64,000 nt of DNA from Erwinia pyrifoliae DSM 12163 (GTDB lineage: Bacteria; Pseudomonadota; Gammaproteobacteria; Enterobacterales; Enterobacteriaceae), in NCBI RefSeq assembly GCF_000026985.1, contig NC_017390.1, forward strand, positions 2,826,742 through 2,890,741. The letters run 5' to 3'. Below, piece by piece: positions 10,139 through 19,135 of this stretch; position 1 is the stretch's first letter; each line of letters opens with the position of its first letter. The notes below the pieces were generated by a model. The model was not told the DNA's origin, did no database searches, and saw nothing but the letters and a program-made list of their open reading frames with translations. A program made the position numbers and the translations under genes.

Positions 10139-12646
10139 ATGTCGCAAGTCACCCTACTGACGCTGGACGGATTGTCATGCGGACACTGCGTAAAACGGGT
10201 AAAAGAGGCGCTGGAACAGCGCGCCGACGTGGAGCAGGCAGAGGTCAGCATCGCTGAAGCACGCGTGAGCGGAAGCGCCAGCGCCGGGGCGCTGATCGCC
10301 ACGGTTGCCGGAGCGGGCTATCACGCCAGCCTGGCTGAAACACCCGCGCGCCCAAAGGCTGACCCGCTGACAGACTCAGATATTCAGCCGGAAGCGCTGA
10401 CAGCGGCCACCAGCGAGCTTCCGGCGCAACAAAGTGAAAGCGTCCAGTTACTGATTGAGGGTATGAACTGCGCCAGCTGCGTGAGCCGCGTTCAGAATGC
10501 GTTGCAAAATGTCCCCGGCGTCAGTCAGGCACGGGTCAACCTTGCACTGCACAGCGCGCTGGTGCTGGGCTGCGCGTTACCCGGCGCATTAATCGAAGCG
10601 GTCAGCCGCGCCGGATATGGCGCGGAAATCGTTGAAGATGAGACGGAAAGGCGCGAAAAACAGCAGCAAAGCGCGCAGGCGGCGGTAACACGTTTCCGCT
10701 GGCAAGCAACGCTGGCGTTAGCGCTGGGTGTTCCACTCATGGTTTGGGGGATGGGCGGTGGCAATATGATGCTTACCGCAGCCAATCGCGGCGGCTGGCT
10801 GGTGGCAGGCGTTCTGACCCTGCTGGTGATGATTGTTGCCGGCGGCCATTTCTATCGCAGCGCCTGGAACAGCCTGTTAAATCGCAGTGCCACGATGGAT
10901 ACGCTGGTAGCGCTGGGTACCGCCGCCGCCTGGCTCTACTCCATCACGGTGAATCTCTGGCCTGAGCTGTTCCCGATGGCGGCACGCCATCTCTATTATG
11001 AAGCCAGCGTGATGATTATCGGCCTGATCAATCTTGGCCATATGCTTGAGCAGCGCGCTCGTCAGCGCTCATCGCAGGCGCTGGAAAAACTGCTGGATCT
11101 CACCCCGCCCACCGCACGCGTGGTCACTGAAGGTGGCGAACAGCTTAGGCCACTCAGCGAGGTACAGCTGGGGATGACGCTACGCGTGATGACCGGCGAT
11201 CGTGTGCCGGTAGACGGTACTATCGTGCAGGGAGAGGCCTGGCTGGATGAAGCAATGCTCACCGGTGAAGCCATCCCGCAGCTGAAATCGCCGGGCGATA
11301 CCCTGCATGCCGGAACCGTGTTGCAGGACGGTAGTGTCCTGTTGCGTGCCGGGGCCGTCGGCAAAAACACCACCCTGGCGCGCATCATTCAGCTGGTGCG
11401 TCAGGCTCAGAACAGCAAGCCGGAAATCGGCCAGCTGGCGGATAAAATCTCTGCGGTATTTGTCCCGGTAGTGATGGCGGTCGCGCTACTGAGCGCTGCC
11501 GTCTGGTTTCTGTTCGGCCCGGCACCTCAGCTGGTTTACACCCTGGTGGTGGCCACTACCGTACTGATTATTGCCTGCCCCTGTGCGCTGGGCCTCGCCA
11601 CACCGATGTCAATTATTGCCGGCGTTGGGCGTGCCGCCGAGTTCGGCGTGCTGGTGCGTGATGCCGATGCGCTGCAACGCGCCAGCACGCTGGACACGCT
11701 GGTTTTTGATAAAACCGGGACGCTGACCGAAGGCACGCCGCGCGTGGTCGAGGTTGTGCTGTTTAACCAGGCCGATCGCCAGACGGTGCTGCAACAGGCG
11801 GCTGCTCTGGAACAGGGCGCCAGTCATCCGCTGGCGCGCGCCATCGTCGCCCATGCCGGGCTGGCCACGCTGCCGGACGTTGAGCAGTTTCGTACCCTGG
11901 CGGGAAAGGGCGTGAGCGGCGTTCTCGACGGTCGCGCTCTGCTGCTGGGTAACGCAGCGCTGATGGCGCAGCAGCAGATTGCCACCGATGCCGTCTCAAC
12001 GCAGATGTCACAGCTGGCAGCAAAGGGTGCCACTCCGGTACTGCTGGCGGCGGATGGCAAGATCGTCGCCCTGTTTGCCATTCGCGATGCGCTGCGCAAG
12101 GGGAGCGTGAGCGCGTTGCAACGCCTGCATCAGCGGGGTTATCGCTTGGTGATGCTGACCGGTGACAATGAAATAACCGCCAGTGCCATTGCTCGCGAGG
12201 CGGGAATCGACCGCGTGATTGCCGGGGTGTTGCCTGATGGTAAAGCCGCAGCCATTAGCGCCCTGCAACGGCAGGGGCAACGGGTAGCCATGATTGGCGA
12301 CGGGATCAATGATGCTCCGGCGCTGGCACAGGCGGATGTGGGGATTGCCATGGGCGGCGGCAGCGATGTGGCGATTGAAACGGCGGCGATGACGCTGATG
12401 CGCCAGGATCTCAATGCCCTGGTGGATGGGTTAGCCATCGCCAAGGCCACGCTGCGCAATATGAAACAGAATCTGCTGGGCGCGTTTATCTACAATGCCT
12501 GCGGTATTCCGCTTGCTGCCGGCGTGCTGTATCCGCTAACCGGAACGCTGCTCAGCCCGGTCGTCGCCGGGGCAGCGATGGCGCTGTCCTCAATAACCGT
12601 GGTGAGCAATGCCAATCGCCTGATCCGCTATCGCCCACCGAAGTGA
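10139..12646 (+). CDS. copA: Cu(I)-exporting P1B-type ATPase CopA
   Basis: CopA pumps Cu(I) and Ag(I) from cytoplasm to periplasm. The 835-residue protein has two N-terminal heavy-metal domains (GLSCGHC near residue 12, GMNCASC near 108), eight expected membrane helices, the metal site [11 protein letters not shown], the phosphorylation site DKTGT and the hinge [13 protein letters not shown] precedes the ATG. A slippery heptamer C CCA AAG lies at codons 71-73, followed in the -1 frame by GGC TGA. This would yield a 74-residue copper chaperone CopA(Z), as known in E. coli. Confidence 0.97.
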   Translation: MSQVTLLTLDGLSCGHCVKRVKEALEQRADVEQAEVSIAEARVSGSASAGALIATVAGAGYHASLAETPARPKADPLTDSDIQPEALTAATSELPAQQSESVQLLIEGMNCASCVSRVQNALQNVPGVSQARVNLALHSALVLGCALPGALIEAVSRAGYGAEIVEDETERREKQQQSAQAAVTRFRWQATLALALGVPLMVWGMGGGNMMLTAANRGGWLVAGVLTLLVMIVAGGHFYRSAWNSLLNRSATMDTLVALGTAAAWLYSITVNLWPELFPMAARHLYYEASVMIIGLINLGHMLEQRARQRSSQALEKLLDLTPPTARVVTEGGEQLRPLSEVQLGMTLRVMTGDRVPVDGTIVQGEAWLDEAMLTGEAIPQLKSPGDTLHAGTVLQDGSVLLRAGAVGKNTTLARIIQLVRQAQNSKPEIGQLADKISAVFVPVVMAVALLSAAVWFLFGPAPQLVYTLVVATTVLIIACPCALGLATPMSIIAGVGRAAEFGVLVRDADALQRASTLDTLVFDKTGTLTEGTPRVVEVVLFNQADRQTVLQQAAALEQGASHPLARAIVAHAGLATLPDVEQFRTLAGKGVSGVLDGRALLLGNAALMAQQQIATDAVSTQMSQLAAKGATPVLLAADGKIVALFAIRDALRKGSVSALQRLHQRGYRLVMLTGDNEITASAIAREAGIDRVIAGVLPDGKAAAISALQRQGQRVAMIGDGINDAPALAQADVGIAMGGGSDVAIETAAMTLMRQDLNALVDGLAIAKATLRNMKQNLLGAFIYNACGIPLAAGVLYPLTGTLLSPVVAGAAMALSSITVVSNANRLIRYRPPK
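10351..10362 (+). other. Programmed -1 frameshift site in copA (CopA(Z) product)
   Basis: The heptamer CCCAAAG (10351-10357) is read as C CCA AAG in the copA frame. A one-base backward slip reads GGC then TGA (10360-10362), ending a protein that contains only the first heavy-metal domain. The same heptamer and outcome are established for E. coli copA. I did not establish a downstream pseudoknot. Confidence 0.75.
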
Positions 12647-12725
12647 CCGACGGCTCTGCGTTATTCCTGTCGGCCAGCCACCGTTCGCGTTAGCATAAGG
12701 GCAATAAGCGGAAAAGGGGAAGCAT

Positions 12726-13529
12726 ATGAGGACACTGATTTACAGGCTGCAGGTGCTGTGGCGGAGGCTACGCGCGGCAAGCTATCGTTACCCGGCTGTG
12801 GACATCACCCTGGGGCCGCGTCAGCTTCATCTGGTGGGCAGTATTCATATGGGGACGGGTAATATGATGCTGCTCCCGGCGCTACTGTTGGATCGGTTAC
12901 AGCGCGCCGATGCGCTTATCGTTGAAGCGGATATCTCCGCTGGCGCTTCCCCCCTTAACAGAAGTGAAGAGTGCGCGCCGCTGGCGCAACGGCTGCCGGA
13001 GCAGCAGCTGCAACAGCTGCAACGCCTCTGTGAAGAGCTGGGCATCGATCCTCTGCGGGTTGATACCTTGCCCGCCTGGCAGATTGCGCTAACGCTGCAG
13101 GCGCAGCAGGCGCAGCGGCTCGGGCTACGTGCCGACTGCGGTATTGACTTACAACTGCTGCAGGCCGCACATGCGCGGTCGATAAAGGTTGTCGAACTGG
13201 AGGGGGCCGAGGCCCAGCTGGCGCTGCTGCAATCCCTGGCGGATAACGGCCTTGCGCTGCTGGAAGACACGCTAAAATACTGGCACACCAATGCCCGCCT
13301 GCTGCAAACGATGGTGAGCTGGTGGCTGGAAGCCCCACCGGGCAGCGGGAGGAAACTTGAGTTGCCCGGCACGTTCAGCAGCGGCCTGAATGATTTGCTG
13401 ATGACCCAGCGTAACCTGCACTGGTGCCGCTTTCTTCAGCAGCTGCCGCCGGGCCGATACGTGGTCGCCGTTGGCGCACTGCATCTTTATGGCGAGGGGA
13501 ACCTCCCCGGCCTGCTGAGCGGCGGCTAA
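12726..13529 (+). CDS. ybaP: TraB/GumN-family protein YbaP
   Basis: A 267-residue protein of the TraB/GumN (Tiki-like) family. It shows the GSIHMG motif near residue 38, VEAD near residue 63, ELEGAE in the middle, and GRYVVAVGALHLYGEGNL at the C-terminus. Family members are thought to be metalloproteases of the EreA/ChaN-like fold; the E. coli protein has no settled role. AAGGGGAAGC precedes the ATG. The ChiX-like small RNA lies directly downstream on the other strand. Confidence 0.9.
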   Translation: MRTLIYRLQVLWRRLRAASYRYPAVDITLGPRQLHLVGSIHMGTGNMMLLPALLLDRLQRADALIVEADISAGASPLNRSEECAPLAQRLPEQQLQQLQRLCEELGIDPLRVDTLPAWQIALTLQAQQAQRLGLRADCGIDLQLLQAAHARSIKVVELEGAEAQLALLQSLADNGLALLEDTLKYWHTNARLLQTMVSWWLEAPPGSGRKLELPGTFSSGLNDLLMTQRNLHWCRFLQQLPPGRYVVAVGALHLYGEGNLPGLLSGG

Positions 13530-13640
13530 AAAAAAAGGCCAATATCGCTATCGGCCATCAAATAAGGACATCATTATGATTTTAGTTATCGTTTCAGCGG
13601 TTAGCCGAAACGGGAGCCGATTGTCGCTTAAAGCGACATC
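13528..13640 (-). ncRNA. chiX: ChiX-like Hfq-dependent small RNA
   Basis: On the minus strand this stretch reads as a 5' hairpin GTCGCTTTAAGCGAC (13623-13637), a second hairpin CGTTTC...GAAACG (13590-13612), an AU-rich linker, and a terminator GGCC-ATA...TAT-GGCC (13537-13556) followed by nine T. E. coli ChiX has a very similar 5' hairpin and a nearly identical terminator stem, and lies in the same place between ybaP and ybaK. ChiX silences chitoporin and other transcripts by base pairing. The middle hairpin looks like an extra piece of about 30 bases compared with E. coli, and the pairing region has diverged. The 5' end is estimated. Confidence 0.72.
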
Positions 13641-13708
13641 ATTCACCAGCGTTTTTATTCATCAATCGTTGATACTGTTAAGCGGCACATAACGGAAGGC
13701 CTGTACTT

Positions 13709-14191
13709 ATGACACCTGCGGTAAAACTCCTTGAAAAACAGAAGGTCGCCTTTACACTGCACGCCTACGAGCATGACAGCAACGAAACCCATTTCGGCGA
13801 CGAAGCGGTGCGCAAGTTAAATCTTGATGCCGCCCAGGTGTATAAAACCCTGCTAGTGGCGCTGAATGGTGATAACAAAACCCTGGCCGTCGCGCTGACT
13901 CCGGTAGACGCGCAGCTGGACTTAAAGCAGGTGGCTAAAGTGCTGGCGGCCAAAAAAGTGGAGATGGCCAACCCGCAGTTTGCTCAGCGCAGCAGCGGTT
14001 ATCTGCTGGGTGGCATCAGCCCCATCGGCCAGAAGAAGCGCCTGCCGACGGTGATCGATGCTGGCGCGCAGCAGTTTGCCACCATTTACGTGTCAGGCGG
14101 CCGACGTGGGCTGGATATCGGGCTGGCACCGCAGGATCTGGCACAGCTGCTCAGCGCCCGCTTTGCCGATATCGCCATAGCCAAAAAATAA
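13709..14191 (+). CDS. ybaK: Cys-tRNA(Pro)/Cys-tRNA(Cys) deacylase YbaK
   Basis: YbaK removes cysteine mischarged on tRNA(Pro). The 160-residue protein starts [23 protein letters not shown] and contains the catalytic lysine region [12 protein letters not shown] and the loop [13 protein letters not shown] typical of the INS/YbaK superfamily. Length equals the E. coli protein plus one. The frame uses an ATG preceded by GGAAGG. Confidence 0.96.
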   Translation: MTPAVKLLEKQKVAFTLHAYEHDSNETHFGDEAVRKLNLDAAQVYKTLLVALNGDNKTLAVALTPVDAQLDLKQVAKVLAAKKVEMANPQFAQRSSGYLLGGISPIGQKKRLPTVIDAGAQQFATIYVSGGRRGLDIGLAPQDLAQLLSARFADIAIAKK

Positions 14192-14249
14192 TTCGGTCTG
14201 CTGTGCAAAAATGCAACGGCAGATCGAAGTGGGAAAGGGATAAGGGCGA

Positions 14250-15116
14250 TTAATCAGGACGCTGGGCTATAAGCCGATCGATCATCCACTGTCCCGCCGG
14301 GCCGGGCGGTGAACACCTTGAGCTAATCACATCAACCTGAATATGTTGCGGCCAGCCCGCCACCGGCAGTTCGCGCAGCAGTTGATGACCAAACTGCGCG
14401 GTAAGCCAGCGCGGTAAGATACTCCAGCCGAACCCCTGTTCCGCCATCTCCAGTAATAGCGGATATGACGGCGCCAGCCACACCTTCCCGGCGGGTGCCG
14501 GCGTTTGCTCAACCCAGGTGTTTAACCGCAGCTGGCGGAGCTGGCTCAGTTCTGCTTCGCTGACCTGCTGCTGGTGCGCCAGCGGATGATCCTGATGCAG
14601 ATAAATGGCCATTTGCGCCTTTACCTGCAGGTGCTGTACGTTGATGTCCGGCGGGTAGTGATGCTGCGCACGCAATACGCCGATATGCGCCCGGCCACTT
14701 TGCAGCAAATCGATCACATCTTCATCTTCCGCAATCATGCACTCAAACTCAATATCAGGATAACGACTGGCAAAACGTTGCAGCAGCAATGCATGGTGGT
14801 CAGCCTGCCAGAAGTCGGTGATCGCCAGCCGCAGACAGGGTTCCACCTCACCTGCCAGGCGCACTGCCAGCCTGTCCAGCTGCGCCGAGGCGCTCAGGAT
14901 CTCTTTCACCTGCGCCAGCGCCCGTTGACCGTTTTCAGTCAGTACCGGGGTACGGGCGGTGCGGTCGAACAGGGTGAAACCCAGATCGCTTTCAAGATTC
15001 GCCACGGCGGTACTGATGGTTGACTGGCTTTTGCGCAGCGCGCGCGCCGCTGCGGAGAACGAGCCGCTTTCCACAGTCTGTACAAAAGCTTGCAGAGATT
15101 CCGGTGAATAACGCAC
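14250..15116 (-). CDS. LysR-family transcriptional regulator
   Basis: A 288-residue LysR protein. The N-terminal winged helix-turn-helix is SFSAAARALRKSQSTISTAV, followed by the linker helix and a periplasmic-binding-protein-like effector domain from about residue 90. It is divergent from a PACE-family exporter gene 89 bases away, so it most likely controls that gene and itself. I do not recognise a named orthologue. The inducer cannot be read from the sequence. Confidence 0.88.
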   Translation of the reverse strand: MRYSPESLQAFVQTVESGSFSAAARALRKSQSTISTAVANLESDLGFTLFDRTARTPVLTENGQRALAQVKEILSASAQLDRLAVRLAGEVEPCLRLAITDFWQADHHALLLQRFASRYPDIEFECMIAEDEDVIDLLQSGRAHIGVLRAQHHYPPDINVQHLQVKAQMAIYLHQDHPLAHQQQVSEAELSQLRQLRLNTWVEQTPAPAGKVWLAPSYPLLLEMAEQGFGWSILPRWLTAQFGHQLLRELPVAGWPQHIQVDVISSRCSPPGPAGQWMIDRLIAQRPD

Positions 15117-15205
15117 TTATATATCGCTTTTATCGATGGATAGTCATTTCATCTTAGCAAATAAAGCGGTGAAAATAGCGCGATGAAAATAACAAGGAGG
15201 GCTAT

Positions 15206-15655
15206 ATGTCTGGCCGTACGCTAAAAGAACGTTTTTATCATGCTGCAGGCTTTGAATTACTGGCTATTCTGCTGGTGTCACCGCTGGCTGCCTGGGCAAT
15301 GGGTAAACCCCTGTTTCAGATGGGCTTGCTGGCGATCGTGCTGTCGACGGTAGCGATGATATGGAACATGGTTTACAACGCTGGCTTTGACCGGCTGTGG
15401 CCGCGCGGCAAGGTACAGCGCGGACTGAAGTTGCGCATACTGCACGCACTGGGTTTTGAGGGCGGCTTTATCGCTATCGGCCTGCCGATTGCGGCCTCGA
15501 TGCTGGGTATCACTTTGCGGCAGGCATTCCTGATTGAAGTCGCTTTCTTCCTGTTCTTCCTGCCGTATACGGTGGTTTATAACTGGTTGTATGACAAAGT
15601 CCGCGAACGGATCCTGAGATCACCCCGGCGGCAGGCGCAGAATAAACCGATTTAG
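15206..15655 (+). CDS. PACE-family multidrug/biocide efflux transporter
   Basis: A 149-residue membrane protein with four hydrophobic helices arranged as two bacterial-transmembrane-pair repeats. Repeat 1 has HAAGFELLAIL and NMVYNAGFD; repeat 2 has HALGFEGGF and VYNWLYD. These paired motifs (RxxHaxxFE, WNxxxNxxFD) mark the proteobacterial antimicrobial compound efflux family typified by AceI. The membrane glutamate after HAAGF matches the one needed for proton coupling in AceI. AAGGAGGG precedes the ATG. Expression is probably under the divergent LysR gene. Substrates are unknown. Confidence 0.88.
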   Translation: MSGRTLKERFYHAAGFELLAILLVSPLAAWAMGKPLFQMGLLAIVLSTVAMIWNMVYNAGFDRLWPRGKVQRGLKLRILHALGFEGGFIAIGLPIAASMLGITLRQAFLIEVAFFLFFLPYTVVYNWLYDKVRERILRSPRRQAQNKPI

Positions 15656-15707
15656 TGGCGGACAAAGCCGCTGAACGCCCGGCACCCCGGCTCTGTCTGT
15701 TTATTCA

Positions 15708-15735
15708 GGGCGGCTCCCTTATTGGCGGGCCGCCC
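15708..15735. terminator. Hairpin between convergent PACE gene and ushA
   Basis: GGGCGGC (15708-15714) pairs with GCCGCCC (15729-15735). It lies between two convergent genes. No T tract follows on either strand, so termination is a guess. Confidence 0.35.
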
Positions 15736-15776
15736 CTCCTGCTATCGATACATCCTGACAGGGATCTTGCCGGTTG

Positions 15777-17480
15777 CTAAGGCCGGGTCACCGATGCGTT
15801 ATCGCCCGCTGCTGCCTTTGCTGCCGTATTAAGATACACAATTTCTTTGCCAGGCTGATAGTTTGCCGCGTTGAGAGGAGAATGGCTCTGAATATATTGT
15901 TTCAGGACTTCAGCATCGACAAAACCGGTATTAACGTAGCCCGGTCGCTTATCCACCGGCGGATAGCCGTCACCACCGGTGGCGTTAAAACTCAGCATCG
16001 CCATACGGTAGGTTTTATCCGCTAACAGCGGCTTGCCGTTAATTTTGATATGACTGACCCCGGAACCGTCGGCAACCAGGCTGACGCCGGAAAACTGCGC
16101 ATATGCACCGGAATCCACCTGCTTATTGGCGACGACCGCAAGGTACTTTTCAATTTCGCTGCCTGTCATATCAACCCGGGTCACGGTATTACCAAATGGC
16201 TGCACCTTCAGCACATCTTTATAGGTGATGCTACCCGCTTCAATCGAATCACGCACCCCACCGCCGCTCATTAGCGCAAAGTCGGCGTGCGTGCGCTCTG
16301 TCAGGCCAGCCAGGATCAGGCGTGCCATATTGGTTTGCACAAAACGCACTTTACTACGGTCGCCTTCAAGGTGAGCGTTGACGCTGCCAATTTTGACACC
16401 AAGCTGCGCTTCACCCTTCTTCTGGAATGGCGTCAGTAGTTTTTGTACCCCTGGGTTTTTGGCAATTTCAGCCGTGTAGTTCACCCAGCGGGTGTTGCCG
16501 TCAGCATCCTTAACCTGATGCTTCAGATTGATCGGCACCAGCTGATAGTTAACCAGCGTCAGCGTGCCATTACGGAAAGTGAAGTCGGCACGGCCAATAT
16601 ATTTGCCCCACTCATGAGCCTGCACGATCCAGGTACCATTCTGACGATCCGGCGTACAGGGGCTGCCCGGCACATAATCCACCTGTTTCAGATTTTCTTT
16701 GGCCATGCATACCGGATCCTGCGAATGTCCACCGACGATCATATCCAGGTAGCCTGCTGGCAGTGCGCGCGCCATTTCTACGTCGCCCGGCGCGTTAGAA
16801 CCGTGCTGGCCGTTGTCGTAGTGACCCATATGCGTTGCGGCAATGATCACGTCCGGTTTTTCGTTTTTACGCAGCTCTTCGACCACCGTTTTGGCTTCTG
16901 TCGCTGGTTTACGGAACTGGATATCGTCAAAATATTCCGGATTGCCGATCCTGGCCGTATCATCGGTCGTCAGGCCGATGACGGCAACTTTCAGGCCCAT
17001 GCGGTTGAAAAGTGCATAAGGCTGGAACAGACGTTTGCCGGTGCTTTTCTGATAGATATTGGCCGAGAGTAGAGGGAACTTCGCCCATTTCTGCTGCTGG
17101 CGCAGTACCGAAAGCGGGTTATCAAACTCATGATTGCCAATCGCCATCGCATCGTAGCCAATCATATTCATTGCGCGAAAATCCGGTTCAGCATCCTGCA
17201 AATCGGACTCCGGCACGCCGGTATTGATGTCCCCTCCGGAGAGGATCAGCGTTGCGCCGCCATGAGTCTGCACCTCGGTACGGATCTGATCCATCATGGT
17301 TTTCTGCGCGGCCAGGCCATATTCATCATGCACGTTAGGCCAGAAACGGCCGTGGTGGTCGTTGGTATGCAGCACGGTAAATTTGTAGGTCCGGTCTTTT
17401 TGCCACGCCTGTGCCATCAACGGCGTGCTGCATAACGCAACCGCCAGAACTCCGACAAGACTTCTTTTGAACATTGCCAC
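15777..17480 (-). CDS. ushA: Periplasmic UDP-sugar hydrolase / 5'-nucleotidase UshA
   Basis: UshA hydrolyses UDP-glucose and nucleotides in the periplasm for salvage. The 567-residue precursor has a signal peptide ending near MAQAWQ, the metallophosphoesterase motifs HTNDHHGRF, SGGDINTG, GNHEFD and ATHMGHYDNG, and the C-terminal substrate domain with FNATGGDGYP. A GTG at 17480 has AGGAG six bases upstream; an ATG at 17474 is the alternative. The C-terminus runs about 15 residues past the E. coli protein. Confidence 0.94.
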   Translation of the reverse strand: MAMFKRSLVGVLAVALCSTPLMAQAWQKDRTYKFTVLHTNDHHGRFWPNVHDEYGLAAQKTMMDQIRTEVQTHGGATLILSGGDINTGVPESDLQDAEPDFRAMNMIGYDAMAIGNHEFDNPLSVLRQQQKWAKFPLLSANIYQKSTGKRLFQPYALFNRMGLKVAVIGLTTDDTARIGNPEYFDDIQFRKPATEAKTVVEELRKNEKPDVIIAATHMGHYDNGQHGSNAPGDVEMARALPAGYLDMIVGGHSQDPVCMAKENLKQVDYVPGSPCTPDRQNGTWIVQAHEWGKYIGRADFTFRNGTLTLVNYQLVPINLKHQVKDADGNTRWVNYTAEIAKNPGVQKLLTPFQKKGEAQLGVKIGSVNAHLEGDRSKVRFVQTNMARLILAGLTERTHADFALMSGGGVRDSIEAGSITYKDVLKVQPFGNTVTRVDMTGSEIEKYLAVVANKQVDSGAYAQFSGVSLVADGSGVSHIKINGKPLLADKTYRMAMLSFNATGGDGYPPVDKRPGYVNTGFVDAEVLKQYIQSHSPLNAANYQPGKEIVYLNTAAKAAAGDNASVTRP

Positions 17481-17647
17481 TCGCTTCTCCTTGTTAAATC
17501 CCCGAAAGGTGAAAATGATTTGTTTTTATGACGTCCGGCTGATTATGCAGCAGGAATGCTACTAAAAGGTCATCGCTCTGTCTTATATTGTTGCAAATTG
17601 GCGAGTGACAGGCACTCAACAACCCTAACTTGATGACAGGAACGATA

Positions 17648-18847
17648 ATGACAGGCGTCCATACTCCCCTTCCGCCAGAGATACCGGTTAAGCGTACCTC
17701 TTTTGGCGTACTCAGTGCGATAAGCGTTGCCCATTTGCTCAACGATATGATTCAGGCGCTCATTCTGGCGATCTACCCCCTGCTACGGGAAGATTTTTCA
17801 CTCAGCTTTGTGCAGATTGGTTTGATCACCCTGACTTATCAACTGACTGCTTCACTGCTTCAGCCGCTGATTGGTCATTTTACCGATAAACATCCGCAGC
17901 CGTGGTCGCTGCCTGTCGGGATGGGCTTTACACTCTGCGGCGTGATACTGCTGGCGCTGGCCAGTCATTATACGATGATTTTACTGGCGGCAGCGCTGGT
18001 CGGTAGCGGCTCCTCGGTGTTTCACCCGGAATCCTCGCGGGTGGCTCGTATGGCCTCCGGCGGGCGTCATGGCCTGGCGCAATCGCTGTTTCAGGTCGGC
18101 GGTAATCTTGGTACTTCGCTTGGCCCGCTGCTGGCGGCGCTGATTATTGCCCCATACGGTCGAGGCAACCTTGGCTGGTTCTCGCTGGCGGCCCTGCTGG
18201 CTATTGTGGTATTGCTGCAGATTGGTCGCTGGTATCAGACGCAGCATGTAGCCGCCAAACCCCCTGCTTCCGCAGCCATCCATGCGTTACCACGCCGTCA
18301 GGTGGCGTACGCGATGGCCATTCTGCTGGTGCTGGTGTTCTCCAAATACTTTTATCTCACCAGTCTGAGCAGCTTCTATACCTTCTACTTAATGCATAAA
18401 TTCGGCCTTTCGATACAGAATGCGCAGTTACATCTGTTTGTCTTTCTGTTTGCCGTAGCGGCAGGGACAATCGTTGGCGGCCCGGTAGGCGACAAAATCG
18501 GCCGTAAGCGCGTGATTTGGGCATCCATTCTCGGCGTGGCTCCTTTTACCCTGCTGCTGCCTTATGCCAACTTAGAGTGGACCGGAGTCCTGTCGGTGGT
18601 GATTGGCCTGGTACTGGCTTCGGCTTTTTCCGCCATTCTGGTCTATGCCCAGGAACTGATGCCTGGTCGTATTGGCATGGTTTCCGGTCTTTTTTTCGGT
18701 TTTTCATTCGGCATGGGCGGGCTGGGTGCCGCCTTACTCGGCGTGGTGGCCGATCGCCACAGCATTGAGCTGGTCTATCAAATCTGCGCTTACCTGCCTT
18801 TACTCGGAATCCTCGCAGCTTTCCTGCCTGATAACCGCCATAAATAG
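17648..18847 (+). CDS. fsr: Fosmidomycin resistance-type MFS transporter Fsr
   Basis: An inner-membrane major facilitator pump of about 12 helices, 399 residues from the chosen ATG. That ATG has AGGAA six bases upstream; ATG 17633 is the alternative. Conserved stretches are HLLNDMIQALILAIYPLL, GSSVFHPESSRVARMASGGR (family signature with the HPE motif) and the loop GDKIGRKRVIW. Fsr confers fosmidomycin resistance in E. coli when overexpressed. It is divergent from ushA, as in E. coli. Confidence 0.94.
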   Translation: MTGVHTPLPPEIPVKRTSFGVLSAISVAHLLNDMIQALILAIYPLLREDFSLSFVQIGLITLTYQLTASLLQPLIGHFTDKHPQPWSLPVGMGFTLCGVILLALASHYTMILLAAALVGSGSSVFHPESSRVARMASGGRHGLAQSLFQVGGNLGTSLGPLLAALIIAPYGRGNLGWFSLAALLAIVVLLQIGRWYQTQHVAAKPPASAAIHALPRRQVAYAMAILLVLVFSKYFYLTSLSSFYTFYLMHKFGLSIQNAQLHLFVFLFAVAAGTIVGGPVGDKIGRKRVIWASILGVAPFTLLLPYANLEWTGVLSVVIGLVLASAFSAILVYAQELMPGRIGMVSGLFFGFSFGMGGLGAALLGVVADRHSIELVYQICAYLPLLGILAAFLPDNRHK

Positions 18848-18970
18848 CCCTTCCACGCTGCTATTGACTGTAATTAGCAGCGCACAGTTCACCCGCGACG
18901 TCTGGCTCTCCAGCTGATAAGTGGGAAAAAGCACACTCTTCGACGAACTTATCTGAATAAATGATGTTTT

Positions 18971-18995
18971 TTGTCATTATCACCCATAATGACAA
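18971..18995. repeat. Perfect 10-bp inverted repeat upstream of ybaL
   Basis: TTGTCATTAT and ATAATGACAA flank the five bases CACCC with no mismatch. It sits 141 bases before the ybaL start in an AT-rich gap. No T tract follows on either strand, so an operator is more likely than a terminator. No known binding protein is recognised. Confidence 0.6.
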
Positions 18996-19135
18996 GCGCG
19001 AGCTGGCAATATGCCATACACTTAAAAACTACGTTCAGAACCATTTACGCTCCGTATAACTCGGGTAGCAGGAAAACGGCAGACTCTCCTTGAGTAACCC
19101 GATGAATAGCGAGTGTGCAAATAAAGGAGACAGGC

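Noticed and set aside
13576..13692. A 38-codon open frame on the + strand between ybaP and ybaK with an AAGGA site
   Set aside because: It lies antisense to the ChiX-like RNA, and its hairpins and T tract are explained by that RNA; the peptide has no recognisable features.
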